Part shown: in pieces, positions 11,723 to 21,016 of the stretch
How positions within the stretch are numbered: position 1 is the stretch's first letter
How the letters are laid out: every line of letters begins with the position of its first letter
Source of the DNA: Acidobacteriaceae bacterium
GTDB lineage: Bacteria; Acidobacteriota; Terriglobia; Terriglobales; Acidobacteriaceae
DNA length: 64,000 nucleotides
Direction: 5' to 3'
Assembly: GCA_003139095.1 (NCBI GenBank)
Contig: PLHW01000039.1
Location: 1-64,000, forward strand
Notes under the pieces: generated by a model
Database searches by the model: none
What the model saw: the letters and a program-made list of their open reading frames with translations, nothing else
Told to the model about the DNA's origin: nothing
Position numbers and translations under genes: made by a program

Positions 11723-11771
11723 CTGTCAGCTCTCAGTTGCCAGTTGTCAGTTCTCAGTAGCCAGCACGCAG
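11723..11771 (+). repeat. Degenerate heptamer array (NNNYCAG x7)
   Basis: CTGTCAG CTCTCAG TTGCCAG TTGTCAG TTCTCAG TAGCCAG CACGCAG. Confidence 0.9.
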
Positions 11772-11828
11772 TCAGGCAGAAGTTGCCACTGTGAGCTGGC
11801 TATTGTTTTTTGGGCGCATCGTCACCTG

Positions 11829-11846
11829 ATCACAAAGGGTTGTGAT
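11829..11846. promoter_or_regulatory. Inverted repeat ATCACAA-AGGG-TTGTGAT upstream of accC
   Basis: Perfect 7-4-7 palindrome about 70 nt upstream of the accC start. Confidence 0.4.
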
Positions 11847-11914
11847 GTGAGGCATGCATTTCTGGCCGCGGTGCAGGTAGAATCGTGGGCGGCCAAGATG
11901 CGGGGACGGCAAGA

Positions 11915-13429
11915 ATGTTTAAGAAAATCCTGATTGCGAATCGCGGAGAGATTGCGGTACGTGTGATGCGCGCCTGCCGCGAGATGGGTATCTCGACGGT
12001 CGCGGTATATTCCGACGTGGACCGCGCCGCGCTGCACGTGCGCAAGGCCGACGAAGCGTATCCAATCGGGCCGGCGCAAGCTTCGGAGTCGTATCTTCGG
12101 GTGGACAAGATTCTGGATGTGGCGAAGCGGTCGGGAGCGGAGGCGATTCATCCGGGCTATGGGTTCCTGTCGGAGAATGCGCGGTTTGCGCAGGCCTGCG
12201 CGGATGCGGGAATCAAGTTCATCGGGCCGACGCCGCAATCGATGGAGATGATGGGTTCAAAGACGCGGGCGCGGCAGCACATGGAGAAAGCGGGCATTCC
12301 GTTTGTGCCGGGAACGGCGCGCGGGCTGGCGTCTCCTGAGGAAGCGGAACAGGTTGCGGAACGGGTGGGCTATCCGGTGATGCTGAAAGCGGCGGCGGGA
12401 GGCGGCGGGAAGGGCATGCGGCTGGTGCACTCGCGGCCGGAACTGCGGCAGGCGCTGGAGTCGGCGCAGAGCGAGGCGCAGCGCTCGTTTGGCGACAGCG
12501 AAGTGTATATCGAGAAGGCGATCGTGAACCCGCGCCACATCGAGATGCAGATTCTGGCCGATGAGCACGGGAATACGGTGTGGCTGGGCGAGCGCGAATG
12601 CTCGATTCAGCGGCGGCATCAGAAGGTGCTGGAAGAGGCGCCGTCGCCGATTGTGGACGCCGACATGCGGCGGCGCATGGGCGAGGTGGCGGTAAGGGTC
12701 GCGCAGGCCGCGAACTACACGAACGCGGGCACGATCGAGTTTCTGGTCGACCAGCAGAAGAATTTTTATTTTCTGGAGATGAACACGCGGTTGCAGGTGG
12801 AGCATCCGGTGACGGAACTGACCACCGGACTCGATCTGGTACACCTGCAGATCAAGATTGCGAGCGGGGAGAAACTTCCGTTTACGCAAGCCGACGTTGG
12901 CATTCGCGGACACGCGATCGAGTGCCGAATTTACGCGGAAGATCCGGACAATAATTATTTTCCGAGTCCGGGGAAGATCGATGTGCTGCTGCAACCTTCG
13001 GGGCCGGGCATTCGGCGGGACAGCGGAATGTACGAAGGCTGGACGGTTCCGATGGATTACGACCCGCTGCTGGCCAAGCTGATTGGGTTTGGGACGGACC
13101 GGGAGCAGGCGATCATGCGGCTGGAGCGCGCGCTGTACGAGTACTTTGTGGCGGGGATCAAGACGAATATTTCGCTGTTCCGGAGAATTCTGCGAGACCA
13201 CGATTTTCGGGCGGGGAAACTGGATACCGGCTTTCTTGATCGAATGCTGGCGAAGGCCGATCCGGGGCCGACGGCGCGAGCGCCGGAGCCGCGCATCGCG
13301 GCCATTGCCGCGGGCATGTTTGCGGTGCTCGAGCCGCCTGCCGCGGGGGCGAAAGATGGGAATGCCGCGGCGACGCAGCCGACGGCTTCAAACTGGAAAG
13401 AGAGAGGACGCGCGGAAGCACTGCGCTGA
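11915..13429 (+). CDS. accC: Biotin carboxylase subunit of an acyl-CoA carboxylase
   Basis: MFKKILIANRGEIAVRVMRACREMGI, AAAGGGGKGMRLV, EMNTRLQVEHPVTE. Confidence 0.95.
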   Translation: MFKKILIANRGEIAVRVMRACREMGISTVAVYSDVDRAALHVRKADEAYPIGPAQASESYLRVDKILDVAKRSGAEAIHPGYGFLSENARFAQACADAGIKFIGPTPQSMEMMGSKTRARQHMEKAGIPFVPGTARGLASPEEAEQVAERVGYPVMLKAAAGGGGKGMRLVHSRPELRQALESAQSEAQRSFGDSEVYIEKAIVNPRHIEMQILADEHGNTVWLGERECSIQRRHQKVLEEAPSPIVDADMRRRMGEVAVRVAQAANYTNAGTIEFLVDQQKNFYFLEMNTRLQVEHPVTELTTGLDLVHLQIKIASGEKLPFTQADVGIRGHAIECRIYAEDPDNNYFPSPGKIDVLLQPSGPGIRRDSGMYEGWTVPMDYDPLLAKLIGFGTDREQAIMRLERALYEYFVAGIKTNISLFRRILRDHDFRAGKLDTGFLDRMLAKADPGPTARAPEPRIAAIAAGMFAVLEPPAAGAKDGNAAATQPTASNWKERGRAEALR

Positions 13430-13435
13430 AACTTT

Positions 13436-13933
13436 ATGGTTTACGACGTGATGGTGAGCGGCAAACCGCACCGGCTGGAATTGGAGAAAGTGGACGCCGG
13501 GTGGAAATGCCGGCTGGACGGCAAAGAGGTTCATGTGGATGCGGTGTTGCCGCGGCGCGATGTGCTGTCGCTGCTGGTGGATGGGCACGCGTATGAAGTG
13601 AAGCGTGAGCAGACGGCCACCGATCTGCATCTGTGGGTGGGCAGCACGCGCTTCCCGGTGGAAGTTCGCGATCCGCGCTCGTTGCGGGCGCGGCAAGGCG
13701 GGGCGCAGGATGAAAAAGGGCCGCGAAAAATCGTGGCGCCGATGCCGGGGCGTGTGGTGCGGCTGCTGGTGGCGGAGGGGGCGGAGGTCGAGGCCGGGCA
13801 GGGAATTGTAGTGGTCGAAGCGATGAAGATGCAGAACGAGATCAAGTCGCCGAAAAAAGGAATGGTGAAGAAGATCACGGCGAGCGAGGGCGCGGCCGTG
13901 AATTCTGGAGATGTGCTGGCGGTGGTGGAGTAG
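13436..13933 (+). CDS. Biotin/lipoyl-containing carrier protein of an acyl-CoA carboxylase
   Basis: C-terminal APMPGRVVRLLV...VVEAMKMQNEIKSPKKG biotinylation motif. Confidence 0.92.
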   Translation: MVYDVMVSGKPHRLELEKVDAGWKCRLDGKEVHVDAVLPRRDVLSLLVDGHAYEVKREQTATDLHLWVGSTRFPVEVRDPRSLRARQGGAQDEKGPRKIVAPMPGRVVRLLVAEGAEVEAGQGIVVVEAMKMQNEIKSPKKGMVKKITASEGAAVNSGDVLAVVE

Positions 13934-14166
13934 AAGGCTGGGAGCGCCGCACAGAGCGGGCCAGGCTGCCGAGATTTTGGCGAAAGGCTTTTGCGGAAAA
14001 GTTTTCCCTGCATTTTTCCGAGTGGGCAGAAGATGCCCAGGAACACACCTGACGTAATCCTGTAAAGAAAAAATCTGCGGTGGCGGCAAACGATAGTGTG
14101 CATTTCTTTGTCTTTTCTAATTTCCCTCTAATCGCATTTTCATTGGGGCGGTTTGAAATCGGGAAC

Positions 14167-15384
14167 ATGACAACATTTCCGATGACTCCCCAGGGGATGG
14201 ACCACGTCCTAGTGGCCAGTCCCAGCAGTGTAGTTCGCCAGCGCGTGCTGGCGAGCCTGATGCCGAGCGCGCGACGAGTGGGACAGGCGAGGGGGGGAGC
14301 CGAAGCCTTGCTGCACCTGGAAAAAGGGATTTGGCAGAGGCTGTTTCTGGACCGGAGACTTCCGGACCTGGATGCGGAGGAACTGAGCGAGACGGTGCGG
14401 CAACGCTATCCGGCGGTTGAGGTGGTGCTGCTGGACGACGCAAACGACGCGCAAGTGGGCGGTTTGCGATCGGCGAATGGGGTGGACGAAGGGTTGTGTT
14501 CTGCGCCGCAGGAAGTTTGCCATGAAGAGGCGCGGACGGAGACTACGAGCGGTGGCAGTGGCTGCGGGGAAGAAGCGGGACTGCGGGATTTGGAAACCGC
14601 CGGCGACGTTTTTACCCTGCCTCGCATGGTGGGCAGTTCCGCGGCGATGCAGGCGGTATACCGGAAGGTGCGGCTGGTGGCGGCCCGCGCCACCACGGTG
14701 CTGATTGCGGGGCCGACGGGGAGCGGGAAAGAACTGGTGGCGCGAGCGCTGCACGATTTGAGCCCGCGCGCGGGGAGGAATTTTGCGGTGGTCAATTGCG
14801 CCGCGATTCCAGAGACGCTGCTGGAAGCGGAACTGTTTGGCTATTCGCGGGGCGCGTTTACGGGCGCGCTGCAAGCTTATGGAGGCAGAATTCAGGCGGC
14901 GCACCAGGGCACGCTTTTTCTCGACGAGATTGGGGACATGCCGCTCAGTTTGCAGCCGAAGCTTTTGCGCTTTCTGGAGCAGAAGGAATTGCAGCGCCTG
15001 GGCAGTTCGCAGGTTGTGCACGTGGATGTGCGGGTAATTTCGGCATCGAATGCGGATCTGCTGAAGCTTGCAGGGGAGGGGAAATTCCGGGAAGACCTGT
15101 ATTACCGGCTGTCGGCGTTCCCGATTGAAATTCCGGCGCTGCGGGAACGGCCGGAAGATGTGGGGGAATTAGCGGAACACTTTCTGGAACGATTCGCGCC
15201 GGAACTGCCGGGGCCGGTCATGTCGAGCGAGGCGCTGCGGCTGCTCCAGGGGCAAAGCTGGCCGGGCAACGTGCGCGAACTGCAGAACGTGGTGGAGCGG
15301 GCGCTGATTCTGGCGTGCGGCGAGGGAACGATTCGGCCGGCGCACCTGATGCTGGGCGGAGGAGTGGGGCGGGTGCGGAAATGA
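14167..15384 (+). CDS. Sigma-54-dependent activator with degenerate receiver and no C-terminal HTH
   Basis: AAA+ domain with GPTGSGKE, GYSRGAFTGAL, GTLFLDEIGDMP, WPGNVRELQNVVERA; protein ends about 20 aa after the AAA+ domain. Confidence 0.9.
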   Translation: MTTFPMTPQGMDHVLVASPSSVVRQRVLASLMPSARRVGQARGGAEALLHLEKGIWQRLFLDRRLPDLDAEELSETVRQRYPAVEVVLLDDANDAQVGGLRSANGVDEGLCSAPQEVCHEEARTETTSGGSGCGEEAGLRDLETAGDVFTLPRMVGSSAAMQAVYRKVRLVAARATTVLIAGPTGSGKELVARALHDLSPRAGRNFAVVNCAAIPETLLEAELFGYSRGAFTGALQAYGGRIQAAHQGTLFLDEIGDMPLSLQPKLLRFLEQKELQRLGSSQVVHVDVRVISASNADLLKLAGEGKFREDLYYRLSAFPIEIPALRERPEDVGELAEHFLERFAPELPGPVMSSEALRLLQGQSWPGNVRELQNVVERALILACGEGTIRPAHLMLGGGVGRVRK

Positions 15385-15447
15385 GCGCGACGGGACACAC
15401 TCATTGGTGCGCGGGGTAAGAGCCTTCTAAGGCAATTTGTGCCGGGG

Positions 15448-15463
15448 TGGTATTGCCTTTGCA
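15448..15463 (+). promoter_or_regulatory. Candidate sigma-54 promoter TGGTAT-TGCCT-TTGCA
   Basis: GG/GC spacing and -12 TTGCA match the sigma-54 consensus; directly 5' of the histidine kinase. Confidence 0.5.
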
Positions 15464-15475
15464 GTGGAAAGCGAT

Positions 15476-16786
15476 ATGTCTACATCTCTGCCGCCATCCC
15501 GCGAACCGGCACGCGAAACGGACCATCCTCTGGCGCGGGCATTCCGCTCGTTTACGGAAGCGGCCGGGTCGCTGGAGCGCACGTATGGGCAACTGCATTT
15601 GCAAGTGGCGCATCTGCGCCAGGAACTGGAAGTCACGAACCGCGACCTGACGGTGAGTCTCGGAGAAAACAGCCGGATGCGGGAGCGGCTGCGGCACATT
15701 CTGGAGAGCCTGCCGTGCGGGGTGCTGGTGGTGGAGGGAGGGGCGCGGATCTCGGCGCTGAACCCGGAGGCGGCGCGCCTGGCGGGGGGCAGCTTCGAGA
15801 CGGTGGAGGCGCTGCCGCTTCCATTGCGGACGGCGCTCGGGAGCGCCCGCGAAACCGGAGAGGAACGGGAACTGGAGGTTCGGGTTGCGCTCGAGGCCGC
15901 CGGGGAAAAAACGTCCGAGGCAGGCACGTCCGGGGTGTGGGTCGCAATTCGCCACGCCTGGCTGGAACGCAAGGGGGAGAACGCGAACTCGGTGTTCATC
16001 CTGCGGGACGTGAGCGCGGCCAAGCAATGGGAACGCGATGCGGAGAGCATTCGGCGCCAGCGGGCGCTGGTCGAGATGTCGGCGCTGCTGGCGCACGAGA
16101 TTCGCAATCCGCTGGGCAGCCTGGAGCTGTTTGCGGGACTCTTGGCGGAATCGGGCCTCGAAGGCGAGGGGCGGCGCTGGATCGAGCATGTGCAGGCGGG
16201 ACTGCGCACGCTGTCTTCGACCGTCAACAACGTGCTCGACCTGCATAACGAGCCGTCGGGCGAGCGCGCCCGTATCGATGGTGGAGAACTGCTGGGATGG
16301 GCTTACGAATTTCTGATGCCGCTGGCGCACCAGGCGCGGGTCGAGATTCAGGTGATCAACGGGGTGGCGGGCGTGCCGATTCTCGCCGATCGTCATTTGC
16401 TCGAGCAGGTGCTGCTCAATCTGGCGCTGAATGCGTTTCATTTCATGTCGAATGGCGGGTGGCTGTCGATTCGCGGCGTGGATCGTGGGCCGGCGGGGGT
16501 GGAAATCGAGGTGCGCGACACGGGGCCGGGAATTCCGGCGGACGATCTGCCGCGCATTTTTGAGCCGGGCTTTACGACGCGGCCGGGAAGCTCGGGGCTC
16601 GGCCTGGCGGTGTGCCGCCGGATCCTCGATCAGCACGGCGGGCGCATCGAAGTCGAGAGCCGGCCGGGGCAGGGAACGGCATTCCGCCTGAGTTTCCCCG
16701 CGGCGCGGGAGGCCGCAGACGGCCTGGCTGCGAAGGGCAGCGCGGGCGATTCGGGCGTCGCCATCCGGATGGGAGCGCGGGCATGA
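15476..16786 (+). CDS. PAS-type sensor histidine kinase (FleS/FlgS-like)
   Basis: LLAHEIRNPLGSLELFAGLL H-box; GPGIPADDLPRIFEPGFTTRPGSSGLGLAVCRRI ATPase motifs. Confidence 0.92.
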   Translation: MSTSLPPSREPARETDHPLARAFRSFTEAAGSLERTYGQLHLQVAHLRQELEVTNRDLTVSLGENSRMRERLRHILESLPCGVLVVEGGARISALNPEAARLAGGSFETVEALPLPLRTALGSARETGEERELEVRVALEAAGEKTSEAGTSGVWVAIRHAWLERKGENANSVFILRDVSAAKQWERDAESIRRQRALVEMSALLAHEIRNPLGSLELFAGLLAESGLEGEGRRWIEHVQAGLRTLSSTVNNVLDLHNEPSGERARIDGGELLGWAYEFLMPLAHQARVEIQVINGVAGVPILADRHLLEQVLLNLALNAFHFMSNGGWLSIRGVDRGPAGVEIEVRDTGPGIPADDLPRIFEPGFTTRPGSSGLGLAVCRRILDQHGGRIEVESRPGQGTAFRLSFPAAREAADGLAAKGSAGDSGVAIRMGARA

Positions 16787-18135
16787 GGCGAATGCTGGTT
16801 GTGGACGACGATGCGGGCATGCGGGCGGCGCTCGAAGCGCGCTTTGCGCGGCGGGGATGGCAGGTTGACGTGGCCGTCAACGGGGCGGAAGCGCTGGCCA
16901 AGTTTCGTCCCGGTCTGCACACGCTGGTGATCACGGATGTGCGCATGCCGGGCCGCGACGGCTTCGAACTGATGCGCGAGGTGCAGACCTCCTCTTCGGG
17001 AACGGCGGTGATTCTCTTGACGGCGTATGCGTGCGTGCCGGACGCGGTGCGGGCCATGCGCAACGGAGCCTGTGATTACCTGGTAAAACCGGTTTCGTTC
17101 GAGACGCTGGAGACCACGGTGGAGCAGGTGCTGCGGGGGGCGCAGCTGCGGAAAAAGGAAGAACACCGGGAGCGGGACGCGCTGATCGGACATTCTCCGG
17201 CGTGGCAGAAAGCGCTGGGGAGCGCGCGCCAGGCCGCGTCGAGCGATGCGGACGTGCTGATCGAGGCCGAGAGCGGCACGGGCAAGGAACTGGTGGCGCG
17301 CCTGATGCATCGTTTGAGTGCGCGGAATGCGGGACCGTTTGTGGCGGTCAACTGCGCGGCCTTTCCGGACACGCTGCTGGAGAGCGAGCTGTTCGGGCAC
17401 GCGCGGGGAGCGTTCACGGGAGCGATCGGGGCGCGGGAGGGAAAATTCGAAGCGGCGAGCGGGGGCACGCTTCTGCTGGACGAGGTGGGCGAGATGCCGC
17501 TGGCCTTGCAGCCGAAACTGCTGCGCGTGCTGCAGGAGCGGGAGGTCGAGCGGCTGGGCTCGAACCAGACCGTGCGGGTGGACATCCGCGTAATTGCGAC
17601 GACGAACCGGCCGCTCGGGGCGGCGATTGCCGAGGGACGATTTCGCGCCGATCTTTATTACCGGCTGAACGTGATCCCGATCGGGCTGCCGCCGCTGCGG
17701 GAGCGGGCGGGCGACATCCGGGAACTGGCCCGCTATTTCGCCGGAATCTATAGCGGCTCCGGGGCCGTGGCGCAGTTGTCCGAGGCGCTCGTGGCGCGGC
17801 TCGAAGACGAGCCCTGGCCGGGCAACGTGCGGGAACTGGGAAATTTTGTGCGGCGCGCGGTCGCGCTCTCGGCGGGAGGGGAGATTGGCGTGGAGGCCTT
17901 TGAGCACGGAAGATCTTCGCCGGTGGCGGCGGCGCGGCAGTCGGAGTGGAAAGCGGGACTGTCGCTCGACGAGATGGAACGGCAGCTATTCTCGATGACG
18001 CTGGACGCGACCCACGGGAACCGGGCCCGCGCCGCGGAACTATTGGGCGTGAGCCTGCGCACGGTGCGCAACAAGGTGCGCGAATTCGGGCTGCCGGCGC
18101 ACAGCGAATACGGGAGGGACTACGCCCATGAGTGA
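16783..18135 (+). CDS. NtrC-family sigma-54 response regulator (FleR-like)
   Basis: MLVVDDDAGMR receiver, ESGTGKE, GAFTGAI, C-terminal Fis HTH (ATHGNRARAAELLGVSLRTVRNKVREF). 4-nt overlap with the kinase. Confidence 0.93.
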   Translation: MRRMLVVDDDAGMRAALEARFARRGWQVDVAVNGAEALAKFRPGLHTLVITDVRMPGRDGFELMREVQTSSSGTAVILLTAYACVPDAVRAMRNGACDYLVKPVSFETLETTVEQVLRGAQLRKKEEHRERDALIGHSPAWQKALGSARQAASSDADVLIEAESGTGKELVARLMHRLSARNAGPFVAVNCAAFPDTLLESELFGHARGAFTGAIGAREGKFEAASGGTLLLDEVGEMPLALQPKLLRVLQEREVERLGSNQTVRVDIRVIATTNRPLGAAIAEGRFRADLYYRLNVIPIGLPPLRERAGDIRELARYFAGIYSGSGAVAQLSEALVARLEDEPWPGNVRELGNFVRRAVALSAGGEIGVEAFEHGRSSPVAAARQSEWKAGLSLDEMERQLFSMTLDATHGNRARAAELLGVSLRTVRNKVREFGLPAHSEYGRDYAHE

Positions 18136-18153
18136 CGGCAATGAGGGACGGCG

Positions 18154-18552
18154 ATGAGCGACGCGGGGATGATCGAAACTCCGCTGATGCGGGGCCTGGA
18201 GCGCGCGCTCGACCAGAGCGCCCTGCGCCACCAGGTGCTGGCGACGAATCTGGCCAACGTGGACACGCCGGGGTATCGTACGCGCGACGTGCACACGTTC
18301 GCCGGCGAGATCGATCGCGCGATGGAGAATCCCGGAGAGGAAGAGGGGAGTGGGATGCTGGCGGCGTCGACGCCGATGGTCGGCGAGGTGCGGTCGCTCG
18401 CGGAGCGGCCCGACGGAAATAACGTCAGCGTGGAGCGCGAGTCGCTGCTCCTGGCCGAGAACCAACTGCGCTTCGAAGTGGCAGTGGCGTTTCTGAAAGC
18501 GGAGTTTCACCGGCTGTCGCTGGCGATTAATGGAGGCTCGACCTCGTCATGA
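18154..18552 (+). CDS. flgB: Flagellar basal-body rod protein FlgB
   Basis: LATNLANVDTPGYRTRDV, 132 aa, followed by flgC. Confidence 0.93.
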   Translation: MSDAGMIETPLMRGLERALDQSALRHQVLATNLANVDTPGYRTRDVHTFAGEIDRAMENPGEEEGSGMLAASTPMVGEVRSLAERPDGNNVSVERESLLLAENQLRFEVAVAFLKAEFHRLSLAINGGSTSS

Positions 18553-18983
18553 ACCTATTCTCGATGCTCGAACTAAGCGGCTCGGCGCTGGGCGCCGAGC
18601 GCATGCGCGCGCAGGTGGTGGCGGCCAATATGGCGAACGCACAGACCACGCGCACGGCGGCGGGCGGGCCCTACCGGCGGCAACTGGTGGTGTTTCAGGC
18701 CGAGACGCGGCCGCGCTTTGCGCTCGCCATAAACCGCCTCGGCGGCGAGAATCCGGCGGCAGTGCGGGTGGCGGCAGTGGTCGGTGACGCGCGGCCTCCG
18801 GTGATGCGCTATGAACCGGGGCATCCGGACGCGAATGCCGAAGGCTATGTCGCCTATCCGCAGGTGGATCCGATCGAAGAAATGACGGACCTGCTGAGCG
18901 CGGTGCGGGCCTACGAACTGAACGCGTCGGCGGTGCAGGCCACGAAGAACATGATTCAACAATCGCTCGACCTGCTGCGCTAG
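18549..18983 (+). CDS. flgC: Flagellar basal-body rod protein FlgC
   Basis: VVAANMANAQTTRT...GYVAYPQVDPIEEMTDLLSAVRAYELN. Confidence 0.93.
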   Translation: MNLFSMLELSGSALGAERMRAQVVAANMANAQTTRTAAGGPYRRQLVVFQAETRPRFALAINRLGGENPAAVRVAAVVGDARPPVMRYEPGHPDANAEGYVAYPQVDPIEEMTDLLSAVRAYELNASAVQATKNMIQQSLDLLR

Positions 18984-19074
18984 AGGGCGGCTTGGGGGGC
19001 AAGGGGACGGGTTGGGGTGGGACGAACTGGGTCGGGACAATTTGGGGCGGGGCGATTTGGGAGGGATGACATAA

Positions 19075-19386
19075 ATGAACAACGCGATTTCACCAATTCG
19101 AATTCTGCCGGCCGACGTCGGGCCCGCGGGCGGCGCGGGATCGGCCGGGGCAGTGGGCGGCGATTCCAGCGATTTCTTGAGTACGCTGCAGCAGTCCATG
19201 GACGCGGTCGAAGGCACGCAGGGCGAGGCGCAGAGCCAGATCGCGCAGCTGCTGAACGGCAAAGGCGCCGACCTGCACACGGCCATGATTGCAGTGGAAA
19301 AGGCCGACCTGTCGTTTCAACTGATGATGCAGGTACGGAACAAAATCGTGCAGGCCTACCAGCAGATTTCGAATATGCAGTTCTGA
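19075..19386 (+). CDS. fliE: Flagellar hook-basal body complex protein FliE
   Basis: 103 aa; DLHTAMIAVEKADLSFQLMMQVRNKIVQAYQQISNMQF. Confidence 0.93.
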   Translation: MNNAISPIRILPADVGPAGGAGSAGAVGGDSSDFLSTLQQSMDAVEGTQGEAQSQIAQLLNGKGADLHTAMIAVEKADLSFQLMMQVRNKIVQAYQQISNMQF

Positions 19387-19414
19387 GGGTCGATCGGGAT
19401 AGGAGCTGGGGCGG

Positions 19415-21001
19415 TTGGGACTAAAACAGATTCAAGAGTTTCTCGGGGGATTGAGCCTGCAACAAAAGGCCCTGCTCGCGGGCGGGGCGCTGGCGGTGGG
19501 GCTGACGCTCTGGGGATTTGTCACGCTGCTCGACCATGGCAAGAACGTGACGCTCTATTCCGGGTTGAAGCCGGCGGATGCGGAGTCGCTCGCGAGCCGG
19601 CTGGCGGCAAAGAATATTCCTTATGAAATTTCTCCCGACGGCGCGAGCGTGCTGGTGCCGTCGGACAAGCTGGACGCGGCGCGGCTTGAAACCGCCGCCC
19701 AGGGCCTGCCGCGAAACGCGCGCCTCGGGTTCGAGCTGTTCGACACGCCGAACTGGGCGGGATCGGATTTCAGCGAGAAGGTGAACTACCAGCGCGCGCT
19801 CGAAGGGGAACTCGAACGCACGCTGCAAACCCTGAGCGAAGTCGAGGCGGTGCGCGTACACCTGGTGCTGCCGCGCGAATCGCTGTTCACCGAACAGGAG
19901 CACGCGTCGAAGGCGGCGGTCATCGTGAAGACGCGCGGCGGCACGCTTTCAAAAGAGGCGCAGCAGGCGATTCCGCAACTGGTGGCGAGCGCGGTCGACG
20001 GGCTGCTGCCGGAAAATGTGACGGTGGTCGATGCCGACACGGCGACGCCATTTCTGGCGCGGCGCGGGCCGGGGGGCCGGGCCTCGTTCGATTCGGACGA
20101 AGAACTGGCGGCGGCGGCGGTCCACGCCATCGAACCGGTGGTGGGCGCCGAGCATGTGCGCGCCAGCGTACACGTCGACTACGACTTGAGCACGAGCGAA
20201 GATACGTCGGAGACCTTCGATCCGAAATCTTCGACTCCGCTCTCGCAGCAGCACACGGAGGAACTGGCTGGGGGGGCGAGTCCGGCGGGCGTGCCGGGCA
20301 CGGCGTCGAACGTGCCGGGAAGCACGGCGGCGAGCCCGAGCGTGACGGCGGCGCTCGACAACCAGTCTTCGAAATCGGAGAGCTCGACCTACGCGGTGAG
20401 CAAGAGCGTGCGGCGGGTTTCGCAGCCCGCGGGGCGGGTGCGGCGGCTTACGGCCTCGGTGCTGGTCGACGACGCGAGCGAGACGCATCAGGAAAAAGAC
20501 GGCAAGACGACGGTGACGCGGCGCAAGCGCACGCCGGAAGAAATGGCGGCGATCGAAAAGCTGGCGCGCGCCGCGATTGGGGTGGATGACCAGCGGGGAG
20601 ATTTGCTGGCGCTCGAAAACCTGTCGTTCCAGACCGCGCCGGTCGAGACCGTGGCGGCTCCGGGAAAAATGGAAAAGTACCGGCTGCTGATCCAGCCCTG
20701 GACGGGGGTTCTGCGCTACGCCGTCATCACGCTGCTGTTTCTGGCCATCTACGCGATGGTGCTGCGGCCGGTGAAAAAACAGGCGATGGAGGCTTTCCGG
20801 CAGATTCCGGAGCGCCTGACACGGGCGCTGCCGGCGGCCGGGGCGGGAGGCGGGCTCGGAGGCCTGGAACTGGAGGGTGGAAACAACGATACCAAACACA
20901 CGCAGGCGCTGAAGAAAGAGTTGAGCGAGAAGATCAAGACCGAGCCGGCCAACGCCAGCCGACTGGTGCAGACCTGGATTCACGAGCAACCGAAGCACTA
21001 G
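19415..21001 (+). CDS. fliF: Flagellar M-ring protein FliF
   Basis: LYSGLKPADAESLASRLAAKNIPYEIS...NYQRALEGELERTLQTLSEVEAVRVHLVLP. Confidence 0.95.
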   Translation: MGLKQIQEFLGGLSLQQKALLAGGALAVGLTLWGFVTLLDHGKNVTLYSGLKPADAESLASRLAAKNIPYEISPDGASVLVPSDKLDAARLETAAQGLPRNARLGFELFDTPNWAGSDFSEKVNYQRALEGELERTLQTLSEVEAVRVHLVLPRESLFTEQEHASKAAVIVKTRGGTLSKEAQQAIPQLVASAVDGLLPENVTVVDADTATPFLARRGPGGRASFDSDEELAAAAVHAIEPVVGAEHVRASVHVDYDLSTSEDTSETFDPKSSTPLSQQHTEELAGGASPAGVPGTASNVPGSTAASPSVTAALDNQSSKSESSTYAVSKSVRRVSQPAGRVRRLTASVLVDDASETHQEKDGKTTVTRRKRTPEEMAAIEKLARAAIGVDDQRGDLLALENLSFQTAPVETVAAPGKMEKYRLLIQPWTGVLRYAVITLLFLAIYAMVLRPVKKQAMEAFRQIPERLTRALPAAGAGGGLGGLELEGGNNDTKHTQALKKELSEKIKTEPANASRLVQTWIHEQPKH

Positions 21002-21016
21002 AGGGACAACCGCCGC

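Noticed and set aside
14023-14039. Hairpin TGGGCA-GAAGA-TGCCCA as a terminator before the flagellar regulators
   Set aside because: Short 6-bp stem with no T-tract; too weak to call.
15385-15475. A frameshift hiding the HTH of the first sigma-54 regulator
   Set aside because: Only ~90 nt separate its stop from the next gene and no frame encodes a Fis-type HTH there.
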